A DNA stretch of 64,000 nucleotides from Sphingomonas melonis. Its GTDB lineage: Bacteria; Pseudomonadota; Alphaproteobacteria; Sphingomonadales; Sphingomonadaceae. The position numbers and the translations under genes are program-made. The stretch covers positions 62,001 through 126,000 of the forward strand of contig NZ_JACCBY010000008.1 in NCBI RefSeq assembly GCF_013409985.1, given 5' to 3'. Below are positions 24,395-33,183 of the stretch, piece after piece (position 1 is the stretch's first letter; every line of letters begins with the position of its first letter). The notes below the pieces were generated by a model. The model saw nothing but the letters and a program-made list of their open reading frames with translations. It did no database searches and was not told where the DNA came from.

Positions 24395-24531
24395 ATGGTG
24401 ATGCTCGGGCAGGGCGACGCCGGCCGCAGCCCCATCGTTCGCCTAACGCGCTGATGAATAATGCGTCATCCTCAAGGGTTCGGCTTGCCGAGGAGCGGGG
24501 GCCGGGTGCAGGGGCTACGGCCCGGGAGACG

Positions 24532-24546
24532 TGTTACACTATAACA
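24532..24546. promoter_or_regulatory. Near-palindrome TGTTACACTATAACA (Zur-like or -10)
   Basis: Seven-base arms around a central C with one mismatch. It resembles alphaproteobacterial Zur boxes of the TGTTATA/TATAACA type. It sits 12 bp before the receptor ATG, so it may equally contain the -10 (TATAAC) of a short-leader promoter. Confidence 0.4.
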
Positions 24547-24558
24547 TAGGGGACGCCG

Positions 24559-26733
24559 ATGCGACCTGCCCTGTTCCTGACCCTCAGCCTGCTGCCGTTC
24601 CTCGCCCCCGCCGTCGCCCAGGCGCAGGCGGCGCCCGCGCCGACACCGACGCCGACACCGTCGTCCGCCTCCGCCGACCCGTCGCCCCCCGCGCCGGCCA
24701 CGGCGAACAGCGACATCATCGTCACCGGCCAGCGGCTCGACGCGGCGCGCGCGCATATCCAGCCGAGCCTCGGCGCGACCAGCTACGAGATGACCAGCGC
24801 GACGATCCAGGCGCTGCCGGGCGGCGAGAACCAGCAGTTCAACCAGATCCTGCTGCAATTGCCCGGTGTGGTGCAGGACGGCTTCGGCCAGTTCCACGTC
24901 CGCGACGACCACAATGGCCTGCAATATCGCATCAACGGCACCATCCTGCCCGAAGGGCTGGCGGTGTTCGGCCAGACGCTGTCGCCGCGGCTCGTCGCCA
25001 AGCTCGACCTGCTGACCGGTGCGCTGCCCGCGCAATATGGCCTGCGCAGCGCCGGTATCATCGACATCACCACCAAGAGCGGCCTGTTCCAGAACGGCGG
25101 CACCGTGTCGCTGTACGGCGGCAGCCACGACACGATCCAACCGAGCTTCACCTATGGCGGCTCGACCGGGCGGACCAATTACTTCGTCTCGGGCGATTAT
25201 CGCCACGATGCGCTCGGCATCGAGAGCGTCGACGGCCGCGCGAACCCGGTGCACGACGATACCGACCAATATCAGGGCTTCGCCTATGTCGATCACATCC
25301 TGAACGACAACAACCGCGTCTCGTTCGTCGGCGGCTATTCGAACCAGTGGTTCCAGATCCCCAATCCGGTCGGCGCGCAGCCCGACGGGACCTGGTCGGT
25401 CGGCGGCCGCACCGCCTTTCCGAGCGAGGCGCTCGACGAGCGCCAGCTCGAACGCACCGGCTTCGGCCAATTGAGCGTCCTCCACGACGACGAGCCGCTG
25501 ACCGTGCAGGCCTCGGTGTTCGGCCGCTATTCGTCATTGCGCTACCGCCCCGACGTGCTCGGCGAATTGCTGTTCAACGGTCAGGCGCAGGCCGCGCTCA
25601 AGCAGGATTTCACGCTCGGCGCGCAGGCGGATGCGGTCTATCATATCGGCAGCGCCCACACGTTGCGCGGCGGCCTGCTGCTCAGCCGCGACCGCAGCAC
25701 CAGCGCGACGCAGACCCACGTCTTCCCGGTCGACGACGACAGCGGCGCCCAGGCGGGCGAGCCGATCGTCATCGCCGATCGCTCCGCCAAGACCGCGGTG
25801 ACGCTGAGCGGCTATCTGCAGGACGAATGGGCGTTCACGCCGACGCTGACGCTCAACTACGGCGCGCGCTACGACCATTATGCCGGCTATCGCACGGAAA
25901 ACCAGCTCAGCCCGCGCGCTAATCTGGTGTGGCAGCCCGATGGCCGCTTTACCGGCCATATCGGCTATGCGCGCTATTTCGTGCCGCCGCCCTTCGAGAA
26001 TGTCGCGGTGACCAGCGTCGCCTCGCTCGTCGGCACCAGCGCCTATCCCGAAGTCCCCACCGACACGACGCCGTTCGCCGAGCGCCAGCATTATTTCGAC
26101 GCCGGCTTCCAGATGAAGCCGAGCGCGCATTTCTCCTGGGGCATCGACGCCTATTACCGCATCTCGAAGAACCTGATCGACGAGGGCCAGTTCGGCGCGC
26201 CGATCATCCTGACGCCGTTCAACTATGCGCAGGGGCGGATCGGCGGGATCGAGGCGAACGCGAGCTACACCGCGGGGCCATGGAGCGTGTACGCCAATTT
26301 CGCCGCGGCCAAGGCAAAGGGGCGCGACATCGTCTCGAGCCAGTTCAGCTTCAGCGCCGACGATCTCGCCTCTATCGCCAACCATTATATCTACCTGGAT
26401 CACGACCAGAGCTACACCGGCTCGGGCGGCCTGTCCTATGCGGTGCGCTCGGGAATGCTGGCGGGGACCAAGATCGGCGGCAGCCTGCTCTACGGCTCGG
26501 GCCTGCGTACCGACGGCGCAGTGCCGAACGGCGCCAAATTGTCGCCCTATGCGCAGGTCAACCTGACCGCGAGCCACCATTTCGCCGCGCCTGATCTCGA
26601 CGTGCGCGTCGACGTCATCAACGTCGCCGACCACCGCTACGAGATCCGCGATGGCGGCGGGGTCGGCGTCGGCGCGCCGCAATACGGCCCGCGCCGCGGC
26701 GTCTTCATCGGCGTCAGCAAGGCGTTCGGGTAA
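24559..26733 (+). CDS. TonB-dependent receptor
   Basis: 724-residue outer-membrane transporter. A signal peptide (about 1-22), a Pro/Ala/Thr-rich spacer and a TonB-box-like IIVTGQRL precede the plug (SATIQALPGGENQQFNQILL, FHVRDDHNGLQYRINGTILP, LTGALPAQYGLRSAGIIDIT). The barrel ends PRRGVFIGVSKAFG with terminal aromatic/Gly. ATG 24559 follows AGGGGA. The near-palindrome upstream hints at zinc (Zur) control, which would make zinc or a metallophore a candidate substrate; that is inference. The gene ends at a strong terminator shared with the convergent receptor. Confidence 0.88.
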   Translation: MRPALFLTLSLLPFLAPAVAQAQAAPAPTPTPTPSSASADPSPPAPATANSDIIVTGQRLDAARAHIQPSLGATSYEMTSATIQALPGGENQQFNQILLQLPGVVQDGFGQFHVRDDHNGLQYRINGTILPEGLAVFGQTLSPRLVAKLDLLTGALPAQYGLRSAGIIDITTKSGLFQNGGTVSLYGGSHDTIQPSFTYGGSTGRTNYFVSGDYRHDALGIESVDGRANPVHDDTDQYQGFAYVDHILNDNNRVSFVGGYSNQWFQIPNPVGAQPDGTWSVGGRTAFPSEALDERQLERTGFGQLSVLHDDEPLTVQASVFGRYSSLRYRPDVLGELLFNGQAQAALKQDFTLGAQADAVYHIGSAHTLRGGLLLSRDRSTSATQTHVFPVDDDSGAQAGEPIVIADRSAKTAVTLSGYLQDEWAFTPTLTLNYGARYDHYAGYRTENQLSPRANLVWQPDGRFTGHIGYARYFVPPPFENVAVTSVASLVGTSAYPEVPTDTTPFAERQHYFDAGFQMKPSAHFSWGIDAYYRISKNLIDEGQFGAPIILTPFNYAQGRIGGIEANASYTAGPWSVYANFAAAKAKGRDIVSSQFSFSADDLASIANHYIYLDHDQSYTGSGGLSYAVRSGMLAGTKIGGSLLYGSGLRTDGAVPNGAKLSPYAQVNLTASHHFAAPDLDVRVDVINVADHRYEIRDGGGVGVGAPQYGPRRGVFIGVSKAFG

Positions 26734-26735
26734 AC

Positions 26736-26772
26736 AAAAAGGGCCTGCCGGAACGTCCGGCAGGCCCTTTTT
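26736..26772. terminator. Bidirectional intrinsic terminator
   Basis: AAAAA, then GGGCCTGCCGGA, loop ACG, TCCGGCAGGCCC, TTTTT: a perfect 12-bp stem flanked by A and T tracts. It serves both convergent TonB receptor genes. Confidence 0.95.
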
Positions 26773-26789
26773 GCAGATTGGTCGTCCGC

Positions 26790-29700
26790 TTAGAAGTTGA
26801 TCGTCGTGCCGATCGCGATGTTGCGGCCCAGCGAGTCGTAGCGCTGGGGGATGGTGTTGCTGCGCGCCAGGCTGATATTGTACGAATCCGGCACGATCGG
26901 CGCGCTCTTGTCGAGCAGGTTGTTGGCGATCAGGCGCAGCGAGAACTGCTTGGCGATCGCGAAGTTGAGCGCCAGGTCGAAATAATTCTGCGGCGCGACG
27001 CGATAGTAATTGGTCAGCGCCCGCGCCGGGGTGCCACCGATCGCCTCGTCGCCCGAATTGTTGGCGTTGGTCAGCGAGCCGACATAGCGCCAGTTGAACG
27101 AGGCGCTGAACTTCTTGTCCATCGTCGTATAGGTGGTGCGCAGGCCATGGCTCCACTTCGGGATGAGCTGGCCGCAACCGTTGCCGTAATAGCCCGCGCA
27201 ATTGCGCTCGGGCTGCACCGGCGAATCCTGGCCGCCGGCGAAGCTGGTCAGCGAGCCGTTGAAGCCGAAGTCGAGGCGACCGATCGTGTCGAGGTCGAGC
27301 GCATATTGCGCCTGGAAGTCCCAGCCGCGCGCGATCGAGGTGTAATAGTTGGTCGTGCCCTGGCGGATGAAGCCGGTGGTCGCATCGGGTCCGCTCGCGA
27401 AGAGCGTGCCGGTGCCCGGATTGCGGACGATGCCCTGGCAGAAATACTGGTCGCCGCCCGAACGCAGACAGCCGTCGGTGTAATAGCTGTAGTCGTTGTA
27501 GCCGAGCGAATTGTCGATCTTGATCCGGTAACGGTCGACCGAGAAGACCAGCCCCTTGATGAAACGCGGCTTGACCACCAGGCCATAGGTCTGGGTGTAG
27601 GCGGTCTCCGGATCGGCGGTGAAGCCGCCCGAGCGCACCGAACAGGCGTTGCTCGTCCCGTTCGGCGCAGGGTTGTTGCTGCACAACAACGTCTGGCTGC
27701 CGTAGAGCGCATCCGACAGGCCGGTCGCACGGCACACCTCGCGCGAGGCGATCGGGGCGCCGGAAACGCCGTTCACCACGGTCGGGGCGCAGAAGTCGTT
27801 GAACGTGCCCGAACCGCCGCCCGCGAATTCGATGTTGGTCGCCTGACGGATCTCGACGACGGTCGGCGCGCGCTGTGCCTTGTTGAACGAGGCGCGGAAG
27901 GTCAGGTCGCGGACCGGCGCGTAGACGCCCTCGATCTTCCAGGTGTTGAACGTGCTCGGATTGCTGCTGTACTTGGAGACGCGATAGCCGCCGTTGAGCT
28001 GGACCAGCTCGGCGAACGGCTTGTGCTCGATCAGCGGCGCCTGGACCTCGATATTGGCTTCCCAGACGTCCTGGCTCAGATAGGTGTCGTTGCCGCCGAG
28101 CCGGGCGCGATAGGCGCTGTCCGCGGACGACTTGAGCGTGTCCTTGCGATATTCGGTGCCGAGCGCGATCGCCAGGCCCTGTTCGGCGAACGGCGAGGTG
28201 ATGCCGTATTTGCCGAGGTCGCCGGTCATGTTCGCCTGGACGTCGTACAGCGTGCCGGTGGTCACCGAGGTGCCGGTGCCGAACAGATAGTTGATCAGGG
28301 CGGGATTGGTGTTGCCGCCGCTGAAGATGTCGAACGGCACGCAGCCCGCCGCGCCGCTCGCGCAGGTCGGGGCGGCCGCGGTGCCGCCGACGTTGACCGC
28401 ATTCTGCAGATTGCCCGCGATGCCGAAGCTCGGGGTGTAATCCTGATGGTTGCGCGCATAGACGCCGCCCACGTCATAGGTCCAGGCATCGCCCACCTTG
28501 CCACGGACACCGCCGGTCAGGCGGACGCCGGTGTTGACATAGGTGTCGGGGCGATCGCTGTTCTCGCCGAGACGATAGGCGATATTGACGGGCACGCTCG
28601 TCACGCCCGCGCCGCAGCCGATCGCGGTCGCCTGCGTCCCCGACAGAAACGGGTTGCTGCAATTGACGTTGATATTGGTGCCGCTCGCGATCGTCGGATA
28701 GTTGTTATACGACTTGTCGCGGAACCAGATGCCCGAGGCATAGAGCTCGGCTTCGGGGGCAATGTCGAGCGTCGCGAAGCCGCCCGCATTCACCCGCTCC
28801 GACGGCCGCTGATAGGCATAGCCGCTGAAATAATTGGAGGCGTTGCCGGGGCCGGCGCCGAACGGCACGAAATTGCGCGAGCCGTCGGGATTGTTGACCA
28901 GCTGCACGCCCTTGTTGGCGCCCTGCTGCGGGGTGATCAGGCCGTTGGTCGAGCTGCTCGGGGTGAGGCCGCACGACAGCGGGCCGTTGAGCTGCAATTG
29001 GGTGAGGTAGCAGCCCGCGTTCGAGCGCGAGGTGAGGGGGATCTCGTCGGTCTTGCGATAGTTGACGAAGCCGCTGAGGTGCAGCGCGCCGTCGAACAGC
29101 TTGGTGCCGGCGGTCAGCGTCAGGTCGGCACGGCCGCCGTCGTTGGTCAGGCCACGCGGGCTGCCGAAGCCGGCATCACGCGCCAGCTGCGAGACGATCG
29201 TGTCCTTGTTGTTGTGATTGTAGAAATTGTAGTTGGCGTCGAGCTGGACGCCCTCGAAATCCTTGCGCAGGACGAAGTTGACGACGCCGGCGACCGCGTC
29301 CGAACCATAGACCGACGAGGCACCGCCGGTGAGCACGTCGACGCGCTCGAGCAGCGAGGTCGGGATGATGCCGGTGTCCTGGCCGTTCTGCGTACCGATC
29401 CGCTTGCCGTCGATCAGCACCAGCGTCCGCTCGAAGCCGAGGCTGCGCAGCTTGATGCGCTGGCGACCGTCGGAGTCATTGTAGGTCTGCTGGCTGTCCG
29501 GCGCGACCTGCGGCAGGCGGTTGAGCACGTCCTCGACGTTGACCGGCGCCTGGGCGCGGATGTCCTGCTGGGTGACCGAGGTGATCGGCGCGGCCGAGGT
29601 GACGTTGGGGCGGTTGATGCGCGTACCGGTGACGACGATCTCGCCGCCCGAAGTGGGCGCGTCGCCCGACTGGCCGGCGATCGCCGCGGCGCGGGTATCG

Positions 29701-29861
29701 GAGGCGGCATCGGCTTCGGCGCCGGGCTGCGGATCGGCCTGGGCTGCCGGGGCAGGAGCGGTCGCATCGGGCGAGGCCGGTGTCTGCTGCGCCGTCGCCG
29801 GCAGCGTCCAGAGCCCCATCGCACCGATCAATGCGATACGCGAAACCGAGTGAATCAACAC
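26790..29861 (-). CDS. Large TonB-dependent receptor (oar-like/carbohydrate type)
   Basis: 1023 residues from GTG 29861, preceded by GGGAGAGG. A signal peptide (1-24), a Pro/Ala-rich spacer and TonB-box region EIVVTGTRI lead to the plug (PVNVEDVLNRLPQVAPDSQQ, KLRSLGFERTLVLIDGKRI, LLERVDVLTGGASSVYGSDA, VAGVVNFVLRKDFEGV). A large barrel follows, with Cys-containing extracellular loops, ending NIAIGTTINF. This class often imports plant-derived sugars or peptides in sphingomonads. The palindrome at 29882-29893, 20 bp upstream, resembles a LacI-family operator and fits sugar control. The substrate is unknown. Confidence 0.9.
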   Translation of the reverse strand: MLIHSVSRIALIGAMGLWTLPATAQQTPASPDATAPAPAAQADPQPGAEADAASDTRAAAIAGQSGDAPTSGGEIVVTGTRINRPNVTSAAPITSVTQQDIRAQAPVNVEDVLNRLPQVAPDSQQTYNDSDGRQRIKLRSLGFERTLVLIDGKRIGTQNGQDTGIIPTSLLERVDVLTGGASSVYGSDAVAGVVNFVLRKDFEGVQLDANYNFYNHNNKDTIVSQLARDAGFGSPRGLTNDGGRADLTLTAGTKLFDGALHLSGFVNYRKTDEIPLTSRSNAGCYLTQLQLNGPLSCGLTPSSSTNGLITPQQGANKGVQLVNNPDGSRNFVPFGAGPGNASNYFSGYAYQRPSERVNAGGFATLDIAPEAELYASGIWFRDKSYNNYPTIASGTNINVNCSNPFLSGTQATAIGCGAGVTSVPVNIAYRLGENSDRPDTYVNTGVRLTGGVRGKVGDAWTYDVGGVYARNHQDYTPSFGIAGNLQNAVNVGGTAAAPTCASGAAGCVPFDIFSGGNTNPALINYLFGTGTSVTTGTLYDVQANMTGDLGKYGITSPFAEQGLAIALGTEYRKDTLKSSADSAYRARLGGNDTYLSQDVWEANIEVQAPLIEHKPFAELVQLNGGYRVSKYSSNPSTFNTWKIEGVYAPVRDLTFRASFNKAQRAPTVVEIRQATNIEFAGGGSGTFNDFCAPTVVNGVSGAPIASREVCRATGLSDALYGSQTLLCSNNPAPNGTSNACSVRSGGFTADPETAYTQTYGLVVKPRFIKGLVFSVDRYRIKIDNSLGYNDYSYYTDGCLRSGGDQYFCQGIVRNPGTGTLFASGPDATTGFIRQGTTNYYTSIARGWDFQAQYALDLDTIGRLDFGFNGSLTSFAGGQDSPVQPERNCAGYYGNGCGQLIPKWSHGLRTTYTTMDKKFSASFNWRYVGSLTNANNSGDEAIGGTPARALTNYYRVAPQNYFDLALNFAIAKQFSLRLIANNLLDKSAPIVPDSYNISLARSNTIPQRYDSLGRNIAIGTTINF

Positions 29862-29881
29862 GCCTCTCCCTCTTATGCCCT

Positions 29882-29893
29882 GGTAGCGCTACC
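29882..29893. promoter_or_regulatory. GGTAGCGCTACC palindrome, LacI-family-like operator
   Basis: A perfect 12-bp palindrome in TGGTAGCGCTACCGG just upstream of the receptor's GTG. LacI/GalR regulators of TonB receptors in Caulobacter, Xanthomonas and sphingomonads bind very similar sequences. No LacI-type gene is in the window. Confidence 0.65.
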
Positions 29894-30014
29894 GGAAATT
29901 TCCTGGCGGCCGGAACCAAATCAGGCCCTTACCAGACCTGGATAATACCAATCCGTTCCTAAAGTAAATACACCTTGATTTCGGGGCACTTGTCCAGGGC
30001 AGGGGCATGAGGGC

Positions 30015-30044
30015 GCTGCTGTCGCGGCTGGTACCGACAGCAGC
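30015..30044. terminator. Hairpin, 10-bp arms
   Basis: GCTGCTGTCG, 10-bp loop, CGACAGCAGC. It lies downstream of the PAS-HTH gene and upstream of the large TonB receptor, both on the minus strand. No T-tract, so factor-dependent or attenuating at best. Confidence 0.45.
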
Positions 30045-30117
30045 GAGCGCCGCTGCGGACTGCGCAGCGGTGGTGATACCAATAGCGACACGGCGGCCTG
30101 CGGGCCGCTTTGCGTGC

Positions 30118-30765
30118 CTATTCGAGGGGCTGGAGCGCCGCGGTCAGCAGCCGTTCGATCTTGCTGAGGCCGTCATGGCCGAGCTGGAGGGTCGCCGAGC
30201 CGTCGAGCGGATGGACGAGGCGGCGCTGGGCCAGCACGCGCAGCCAGCGCTGCACCGATTCGACCGACAGGCCCGCCGATCCCGCGACCTCCTCGAGCGA
30301 GGCCAGCCGCCCCTCCGCTTCGGCGAGATAGAGGTCGAGCAGGATCAGGCCGGGGAAGTCGCCGAACAGCTCGCGGCCGAACTCCTCCATCTTGAGGCTG
30401 TACAGGTGCTTGAGGCGCAGCGCCGCCTTCCACATGCGCAGCGGCGTGTCGCGCGGGGCATCCTCATCGCGCCACGACAGCGTCGAGACCAGATGCCCCG
30501 CCGCGTCGAAGCGCGAGACGAGCAGGTCGACCTCGACGTTGGTGCCGTCGGGCCGCCAATAGCGTTTGCGCAGCCGCGTCGGCCCCGCCTTGTCGAGCAG
30601 GCCGGCGATCATCTCGGCGCTCTTCTCAATATCCTCGGCGACGGTGATCGAGCGATAGGAGGCACCGATCAGCTCGGACTGCGGCCGTTGCAGCAGGCGA
30701 CAGAAATTGCTGTCCGCCACGAGTATCGTTCCTGCCGTGCTCGAAACACAATGCGCAACGGGCAT
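30118..30765 (-). CDS. PAS-domain winged-helix regulator
   Basis: 215 residues from ATG 30765, with AGGA seven bases upstream. An N-terminal PAS domain (about 10-105: ILVADSNFCRLLQRPQSELI, GTNVEVDLLVSRFD) is joined to a C-terminal helix-turn-helix (about 130-200: LLLDLYLAEAEGR, SLEEVAGSAGLSVESVQRWL, RLVHPLDG). It probably senses a cytoplasmic ligand or redox state and binds DNA. A PAS linked to a MarR-like HTH is seen in sphingomonads, without a known role. The promoter region holds two TTTACCG copies 13 bp apart (near 30795-30815). Confidence 0.82.
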   Translation of the reverse strand: MPVAHCVSSTAGTILVADSNFCRLLQRPQSELIGASYRSITVAEDIEKSAEMIAGLLDKAGPTRLRKRYWRPDGTNVEVDLLVSRFDAAGHLVSTLSWRDEDAPRDTPLRMWKAALRLKHLYSLKMEEFGRELFGDFPGLILLDLYLAEAEGRLASLEEVAGSAGLSVESVQRWLRVLAQRRLVHPLDGSATLQLGHDGLSKIERLLTAALQPLE

Positions 30766-30942
30766 TCCGGATCCTATGCTGGTTCGGGTGATCGCACGGA
30801 CGGTAAACTGTCCCGGTAAAGCAATCACTTACAAAATGGACCCGATGCGCCGCGCGCGTAGCGATTTTTCGGGTCCCGCGCGTCCGACAGCGCGCGGCGT
30901 TCGTTGCCACCGCCCCGTGCCCCGCAGCGAAGGAAACGCCCC

Positions 30943-31377
30943 ATGACGGACCTCACCCTCCACGATCTGTCGAAGAAGATGGCCAAGCTCGATTTCACGA
31001 TGATGGCGACCCGTTCGGCGGACGGCACCCTCACCGCGCGGCCGATGAGCAACAACGGCGACGTCGCCTATCACGGCGACAGCTATTTCTTCGCCTATCA
31101 GGATTCCCGCAAGGTCGCCGACCTGCGCGCCGATCCGCGCACGACGCTGAGCTATACCGGCGCGGCCGGGATGCTCGGCGGCCCGCCGCTGTTCGTCGCC
31201 GTCGAGGGGCGCGCCGCGCTGATCGAGGACCGGCAGGCGTTCGCCGATCATTGGACCAAGGATCTCGACCGCTATTTCCCCGAGGGCATCGACACGCCGG
31301 GCATCGTGATGATCCGCGTCGACGCCGAACGCATCCGCTATTGGGACGGCAGCGACGAGGGCGAGATCACGCCGTAA
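30943..31377 (+). CDS. Pyridoxamine 5'-phosphate oxidase-like stress protein
   Basis: 144 residues from ATG 30943, with GAAGGAAA upstream. The split-barrel flavin-binding fold of the Pyridox_ox_2 / general stress protein 26 group is suggested by MAKLDFTMMATRSADGTLTA, RPMSNNGDVAYHGDSYFF, SRKVADLRADPRTTLSYTG and IRYWDG. These proteins bind FMN, FAD or F420-like cofactors; substrates are mostly unknown. It probably acts in the cytoplasm under stress. It ends at a convergent hairpin shared with the chemoreceptor gene. Confidence 0.85.
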   Translation: MTDLTLHDLSKKMAKLDFTMMATRSADGTLTARPMSNNGDVAYHGDSYFFAYQDSRKVADLRADPRTTLSYTGAAGMLGGPPLFVAVEGRAALIEDRQAFADHWTKDLDRYFPEGIDTPGIVMIRVDAERIRYWDGSDEGEITP

Positions 31378-31387
31378 CGACGACGCG

Positions 31388-31431
31388 CCCGGCCGGGGAA
31401 GGGGCATGATCCGCCGCCTTCCCCGGCCGGG
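31388..31431. terminator. Long convergent hairpin, 15-bp perfect arms
   Basis: CCCGGCCGGGGAAGG, 14-base loop, CCTTCCCCGGCCGGG. It lies exactly between the stop codons of the convergent oxidase-like and chemoreceptor genes. No U-tract, but such hairpins mark most convergent junctions in this window. Confidence 0.7.
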
Positions 31432-31436
31432 GCCGA

Positions 31437-33134
31437 TCACGCCACCTGGCTGAATTCGGCGTCCTCGGGATCGGGACCGCCGGTGCTGAGGTCGAGCGCG
31501 AAGCCGCGCACGCGCGCCTGCTGGTCGAGCACCGTGCCCGGCCTGGGTTTGCTCAGCGTCGCCAGCATGGTGCCCTTGGCGGCTCTGCGGCGCGGCTTGG
31601 CGATTGTCGCCTTGTGCGTGACCGCGGTCCGGATCGGGCCGAGGTCGTCGAACCGGAAGAAGGCGATGGTCTGCTGCAGCTCCTCCGCCTGATCGGCGAG
31701 CGTTTCCGCCGTGGCCGAGATCTGCTCGGACGCGGCGGCATTCTGCTGCGTCACCTCATCGAGCTGCTGGATCGCCTGATTGACCTGATGCGAGCCGATA
31801 TCCTGTTCGCGGCACGCCGCGCTGATCTCGGCGACGAGTTCGGCGGTGCGCCGGATATCGGGGACGAGGCGGGTCAGCATGTCGCCCGCCTGGGTCGCGG
31901 CGGCCACCGTCTCCGAGGACACCGAACAGATGTCCGCCGCGGCGTCCTGGCTGCGCTCGGCGAGCTTGCGCACCTCGGCCGCCACCACCGCGAAGCCCTT
32001 GCCGTGGTCGCCGGCACGCGCCGCCTCGACCGCCGCGTTGAGCGCGAGCAGGTCGGTCTGGCGGGCGATCTCCTGGACGATGCCGATCTTCTCGGCGATC
32101 GTGCGCATCGCCTGCACCGCCCGATCGACCGCCACGCCGCTGTCCTCGGCATCCTTGGCCGACTGGCGCGCGATCTTTTCGGTCTGCGTGGCGTTATCGG
32201 CATTCTGTTTAATGTTCGCCGCCATCTGCTCCATCGACGCCGAGGCCTGTTCGGCGGCCGCGGCCTGTTCGGTGGCGCCCTGCGACACCTGCTCGGCCGA
32301 GGAGGACAATTGCATGCTGCCCGCCGCGACCTTCTGCGCCGCCTCGCCGATGCTGCTCACCACGGTGCGCAGGCGGCCGGACATGGAATTGACGGTGTCG
32401 ACGAGGTCGCCGATCTCGTCACGACCGGCGATACGGATCTCGGTCTGCAGATCGCCGGCGGATACCGCTTCGATCGCCTGCCCGGCGGTCCGCAGGCCGT
32501 GCGCGACGATGCGCGACAGCCAGAAGCCGCCGGCGACCGCGATCAGCAGCGCCAGCGTGGCGGTGGCGAGCAACGTCTGCCGCGCCGCATCGTAGAGCTG
32601 CTGGGTCGAGGTGCTGGCCTCGACCATCTCGGCGCGGGACTGCTCAACGATCTGGTCGCCGATCGCGGCGAGCGCGTTGACCAGCCGGCGTGACTGGGTC
32701 ATCGACAGCGTACCCGCCTCGACGTTCTTGTTGACGAGCGCGAGGGCGCGGACCTGATCGTTGACCGGGACGTAATCGACCCATTTCGCCTGCGCCTGCT
32801 GCCACAGCGGCCGCTCCTTGTCGGTCGCCCCGGCAAGGCCGCTCGCGAGCAGTTTCTGCGCCTCGCTGCGCGCGCTCATCAGCTCGGAATCCAGTTGGCG
32901 CATCTGCGTGACGTCGTCGGTCAGCGCCAGATTCTTCTCCTGGCGGACGACGACATTGGCCTTGTTGACAAAGGATTGCGCGACTTCCAGCCGCTTGACC
33001 GGCCCGCGGATGAGATCGCTGATCGCGCTGTCGAGCGCCCCCATCCGGCTGATGCCGATCCACACGACGCTTATCATCAGCACCAGGAGGATGGCGAACG
33101 TCGCCGCCATCTTCAGTTTGATCGTCGCCCGCAT
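31437..33134 (-). CDS. Methyl-accepting chemotaxis protein, membrane-bound
   Basis: 565 residues from ATG 33134 (GGGGAA upstream). TM1 (about 10-29), a periplasmic four-helix-bundle-like domain (about 30-185), TM2 (about 190-212), HAMP, then a signalling coiled coil with hairpin tip EIARQTDLLALNAAVEAARA and DHGKGFAVVAAEVRKLAERS. It would relay periplasmic signals to CheA/CheW, not encoded here. After the coiled coil a tail of about 60 residues contains RVRGF, STGGPD and EDAEFS, nearly identical to the tail of the soluble receptor upstream. The gene lies 49 bp after that receptor, probably one transcript. Confidence 0.93.
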   Translation of the reverse strand: MRATIKLKMAATFAILLVLMISVVWIGISRMGALDSAISDLIRGPVKRLEVAQSFVNKANVVVRQEKNLALTDDVTQMRQLDSELMSARSEAQKLLASGLAGATDKERPLWQQAQAKWVDYVPVNDQVRALALVNKNVEAGTLSMTQSRRLVNALAAIGDQIVEQSRAEMVEASTSTQQLYDAARQTLLATATLALLIAVAGGFWLSRIVAHGLRTAGQAIEAVSAGDLQTEIRIAGRDEIGDLVDTVNSMSGRLRTVVSSIGEAAQKVAAGSMQLSSSAEQVSQGATEQAAAAEQASASMEQMAANIKQNADNATQTEKIARQSAKDAEDSGVAVDRAVQAMRTIAEKIGIVQEIARQTDLLALNAAVEAARAGDHGKGFAVVAAEVRKLAERSQDAAADICSVSSETVAAATQAGDMLTRLVPDIRRTAELVAEISAACREQDIGSHQVNQAIQQLDEVTQQNAAASEQISATAETLADQAEELQQTIAFFRFDDLGPIRTAVTHKATIAKPRRRAAKGTMLATLSKPRPGTVLDQQARVRGFALDLSTGGPDPEDAEFSQVA

Positions 33135-33183
33135 GTCATTCCCCAGCCGTAACCAATGTAGGTCATTGTAGGCCGGGGAACGC

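Larger units (their letters stand above)
24212..24558. other. Intergenic region between nasT and TonB receptor
   Basis: 347 bp with no gene seen. It contains a dispersed inverted repeat (24291-24394) and, next to the receptor gene, a Zur-like or -10-like motif at 24532-24546. The nasT promoter should also lie here, but no clear -35/-10 pair was found. Confidence 0.5.

Noticed and set aside
24212..24500. CRISPR-like repeat array
   Set aside because: The repeats are palindrome pairs in a single element, not regularly spaced direct repeats with unique spacers.
26778..29945. 1055-codon plus-strand frame opposite the TonB receptor
   Set aside because: Arg/Val-rich shadow with no signal or domain; the minus strand encodes a complete receptor.
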